Shown: one piece after another, positions 50,105-51,767 of the stretch
Layout of the letters: every line of letters begins with the position of its first letter
Position numbering within the stretch: position 1 is the stretch's first letter
Origin: Methylobacterium sp. E-066
GTDB lineage: Bacteria > Pseudomonadota > Alphaproteobacteria > Rhizobiales > Beijerinckiaceae
Reading direction: 5' to 3'
DNA: 51,767 nt
Assembly: GCF_022829635.1 (NCBI RefSeq)
Contig: NZ_JAKSYO010000212.1
Coordinates: 1-51,767, forward strand
The notes under the pieces: generated by a model
Database searches by the model: none
What the model saw: the letters and a program-made list of their open reading frames with translations, nothing else
What the model was told of the DNA's origin: nothing
Position numbers and translations under genes: made by a program

Positions 50105-50290
50105 TCACTCGCCGTCGCGCGGGTCCTGCTCCTCGACCGCGTCAGGCGCTGAATCCTGGTCGGTCCCGGCCTGGGCATGGGACATCACCGGAGGAAACAA
50201 CGCCGCTAGACCAGCGGCGACCCCGTAAAGAATAGGATGCGCGTTCAAGCCCACACGGGGCGGGTTCAGATCGTCATTGATCATAATCAT
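50105..50290 (-). CDS. Small hypothetical protein, possibly exported
   Basis: A short frame of about 61 residues. It begins M-I-M-I-N-D-D-L-N-P-P, followed by a hydrophobic stretch H-P-I-L-Y-G-V-A-A-G-L-A-A-L-F-P-P-V, then M-S-H-A-Q-A-G and an acidic tail ending E-E-Q-D-P-R-D-G-E. The A-Q-A could be a signal peptidase site. GGAAG lies just upstream of two close ATGs (50290 and 50284); an ATG at 50335 has no ribosome site. No family is recognised and the gene could be spurious. Confidence 0.4.
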   Translation of the reverse strand: MIMINDDLNPPRVGLNAHPILYGVAAGLAALFPPVMSHAQAGTDQDSAPDAVEEQDPRDGE

Positions 50291-50463
50291 GGCTTCCGGT
50301 CTCGCGCCTGTGCGAGCAACGGTCCGTGTTGACATGCTTGCTGTTGAGCCGTTGGAGCATGTTCAATGCTGCGCCCCGCGTTTTGTTGCCGCAGGAACGA
50401 GGATTTTTTCTCACATCGATTGATCCGGCCGCCCTCGGGGCCTGACCGGATCATGCTGTGGCC

Positions 50464-50742
50464 TCAACCGCGTCGCCGAAGGACGGGTCCAGGCAGGGCA
50501 TTCGGGATGCGGCAGGCGGCTGGAAGCACATCGAGGATCACGGCGCTCGGGCAGCGCGCCCGGCAGGTCTCCGCCGCTTCGATCTGATCGCCCCCGCAGG
50601 CATCCGCGAAGCAGAAGGTCGCGAGATCCTCGCAGGTCGCCCGAAAGCCGCCGACCCGTGCGCCGTCATGCCAATCCGCCGCCGCAGCGGCCTGCGCCAG
50701 CAGCAGGCCCGCGAGGCCGATCGATGCCGCGATCCGTTTCAC
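50464..50742 (-). CDS. Small secreted six-cysteine protein
   Basis: A 92-residue protein with a clear signal peptide (M-K-R-I-A-A-S-I-G-L-A-G-L-L-L-A-Q-A-A-A-A) and a mature part of about 70 residues. The six cysteines lie in A-T-C-E-D-L-A-T-F-C-F-A-D-A-C, T-C-R-A-R-C and A-A-C, enough for three disulfides. GTG 50742 has GAGG seven bases upstream. No known family is recognised. It could be an envelope or matrix protein, and its neighbours give no clue. Confidence 0.65.
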   Translation of the reverse strand: MKRIAASIGLAGLLLAQAAAAADWHDGARVGGFRATCEDLATFCFADACGGDQIEAAETCRARCPSAVILDVLPAACRIPNALPGPVLRRRG

Positions 50743-50878
50743 GCCTGCGCCTCGCGTCCGGTTGAGCGTTCAGCCTAGCATTGGCAGCGAGGCCGGACCT
50801 GTGCCATTCCGGCGACAGGCGATGCCCATCGTCGGCCTCGACGCCGACCGATGAGCCCCCCCGGGACGGAAGCCAGCC

Positions 50879-51412
50879 ATGCCGCTCTACGCCCTCGACG
50901 ATCACGTGCCGCAGCTTGCCGATCCCGATCGGGTCTGGATCGCCCCGGACGCCCAGGTGGTCGGCCGCGTCCATCTCGGCCTCGATGTCGGCATCTGGTT
51001 CGGCGCGGCCTTGCGCGGTGACAACGAGCCGATCCGCATCGGCGACCGGACCAACGTGCAGGAGGGCGTGATTATGCATGTCGATCCCGGCTTTCCGCTG
51101 GTGATCGGTACCGATGTTACGGTGGGCCACGGCGCCATCGTCCACGGCTGCACGATCGGCGACGGCAGCCTCGTCGGCATGGGCGCGACGGTGCTGAACG
51201 GCGCCAGGATCGGCCGGGGCTGCCTGATCGGGGCCAACGCACTGGTCACCGAGGGCAAGGAGTTTCCGGACAACAGCCTGATCGTCGGCGCCCCGGCCAA
51301 GGCCGTGCGCACCCTCGACGCCGAGGCGGTGGAGGGCCTGCGCCAGGCGGCCCAGCGCTACGTCGAGAACGCCCGGCGCTACAAGGCTGGCCTGCGCCGC
51401 ATCGACGGGTGA
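50879..51412 (+). CDS. Gamma-class carbonic anhydrase-like protein
   Basis: A 177-residue left-handed beta-helix protein built of hexapeptide repeats (for example V-G-R-V-H-L, I-R-I-G-D-R, V-I-G-T-D-V). The metal histidines fall at the expected places: His67 (I-M-H-V-D), His84 and His89 (V-G-H-G-A-I-V-H-G). The long catalytic-loop Glu residues of archaeal Cam are not obvious, as in most bacterial YrdA/CaiE-type members. Activity may therefore be low or need modification. The family interconverts CO2 and bicarbonate or has unknown roles. A bicarbonate supply would help the PEP carboxylase here, but the link is speculative. GGACGGAAGCC precedes the ATG. Confidence 0.9.
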   Translation: MPLYALDDHVPQLADPDRVWIAPDAQVVGRVHLGLDVGIWFGAALRGDNEPIRIGDRTNVQEGVIMHVDPGFPLVIGTDVTVGHGAIVHGCTIGDGSLVGMGATVLNGARIGRGCLIGANALVTEGKEFPDNSLIVGAPAKAVRTLDAEAVEGLRQAAQRYVENARRYKAGLRRIDG

Positions 51413-51486
51413 ATAAGAAAGATCAGCGAGCTCGTCCCATCAAGGGAAGGGGCTCTATAGGACTTCGGGTGATCTCACCCTCGACC

Positions 51487-51602
51487 TCATCCTGAGCTGC
51501 CCGCGTCAGCGGGCCTCGACGCAGCCCTCCAGCGCTCGCTGAGCCGTCCGGAGGGCCTCTTCGACGCCGAACGATCGGCGATCGCCCGGCACCTCAGGAT
51601 GA
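51487..51602. repeat. Family D palindromic repeat element
   Basis: A unit of about 116 bp ends in an inverted repeat: TCATCCTGAG at 51487-51496 and CTCAGGATGA at 51593-51602. Inside are CCCGCGTCAGCGGG and CAGCCCTCCAG...CGGAGGGCC. It lies between the carbonic anhydrase gene and a convergent gene. A short frame at 51506-51718 overlaps it and is not supported as coding. Confidence 0.7.
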
Positions 51603-51627
51603 AGCGGAGATCTGGCTCCTTGTAGCC

Positions 51628-51767
51628 TCAGGCTTTCTTGGCCGTCGCCCGCTCCATCGCTTCCTCGATCAGCCGGTAGGCCTCTTTCTTGTCGCCCCTG
51701 CGGACGAACTTCACCCACTTTCCGGTCCCCATAGCCTTGTGATGCTCGAAGACGTCGTGTGTCTGCC
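51628..51767 (-). CDS. C-terminal end of an unidentified gene (cut by window edge)
   Basis: The last 45 residues of a protein entering from the right edge. They read Q-T-H-D-V-F-E-H-H-K-A-M-G-T-G-K-W-V-K-F, then V-R-R-G-D-K-K-E-A-Y-R-L-I-E-E-A-M-E-R-A-T-A-K-K-A. The amphipathic helix with a basic tail and strongly GC-biased third positions look coding. I do not recognise the family from this piece. Confidence 0.6.
   Translation of the reverse strand, partial: QTHDVFEHHKAMGTGKWVKFVRRGDKKEAYRLIEEAMERATAKKA

Noticed and set aside
51506..51718. A minus-strand frame of 70 codons at the right edge
   Set aside because: It runs through the family D repeat. The other frame ending at 51628 looks like the true gene end.

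Overview
The window reads as a chromosomal segment of a pink-pigmented, serine-cycle methylotroph of the Methylobacterium/Methylorubrum type (Alphaproteobacteria, Hyphomicrobiales). The main evidence is an intact serine-cycle cluster at 35.0-45.3 kb in the order sgaA-hprA-mtdA-fchA-mtkA-mtkB-ppc-mclA. Very high GC coding bias, a membrane PQQ dehydrogenase and 4-base stop/start overlaps between genes agree with this. I saw no rRNA, tRNA, CRISPR array, prophage or insertion sequence.

Layout. 0-2.2 kb: the 3' part of an ATP-dependent DNA ligase of the cisplatin-response type, coupled to a YjbQ-family gene. 2.3-3.1 kb: a solitary flagellar hook/basal-body protein. 3.1-9.3 kb (minus): a tripartite RND metal efflux system (adaptor, pump, outer-membrane channel), divergent from a CobW/COG0523 zinc-type GTPase at 9.6-10.6 kb that has a Zur-like operator. 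10.7-16 kb: a secreted repeat protein, an O-antigen ligase-like polymerase and a large hybrid sensor kinase. 16-19.9 kb (minus): an EthD pair, NADH dehydrogenase II, a maleylacetoacetate isomerase-type GST and an Asp/Glu racemase homologue lacking both catalytic cysteines. 19.9-20.5 kb: an AT-rich islet. 20.7-24.8 kb: MoaB, a PAP2 phosphatase, an APC amino-acid transporter and a degenerate glycosyltransferase. 24.9-28.6 kb: a radical SAM protein preceded by a perfect parS-type site, then a chemotaxis receptor. 29.4-34.5 kb: a glucose/quinate-type PQQ dehydrogenase, then RNase HII, a GT1 glycosyltransferase and an LpxH-like phosphoesterase on the minus strand. 35-45.3 kb: the serine cycle. 45.4-48.8 kb (minus): a kinase, then a PIG-L deacetylase / NodS-like methyltransferase / GT2 triad and an XRE regulator. 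48.9-51.8 kb: a META-domain protein, small secreted or membrane proteins, a gamma-carbonic anhydrase and the end of an unidentified gene.

How the genes work together. The serine-cycle genes convert formyl/methenyl-tetrahydrofolate carbon and glyoxylate through hydroxypyruvate, phosphoenolpyruvate, oxaloacetate and malyl-CoA to acetyl-CoA plus glyoxylate. A strong intrinsic terminator between fchA and mtkA splits the cluster into two transcription units, and another closes it after mclA. Two copies of one long palindromic repeat sit inside these units (hprA/mtdA and mtkB/ppc).

The most unusual features are: (i) a 94-bp dispersed palindromic element lying in frame inside the DNA ligase, with an inverted copy about 28.7 kb away; (ii) a 16-bp parS sequence next to the radical SAM gene; (iii) a Zur-like box before the COG0523 gene, opposite a metal efflux operon; (iv) a Cys-to-Ser double-substituted racemase beside a compositionally foreign islet; and (v) the repeat elements inside the serine-cycle operon.
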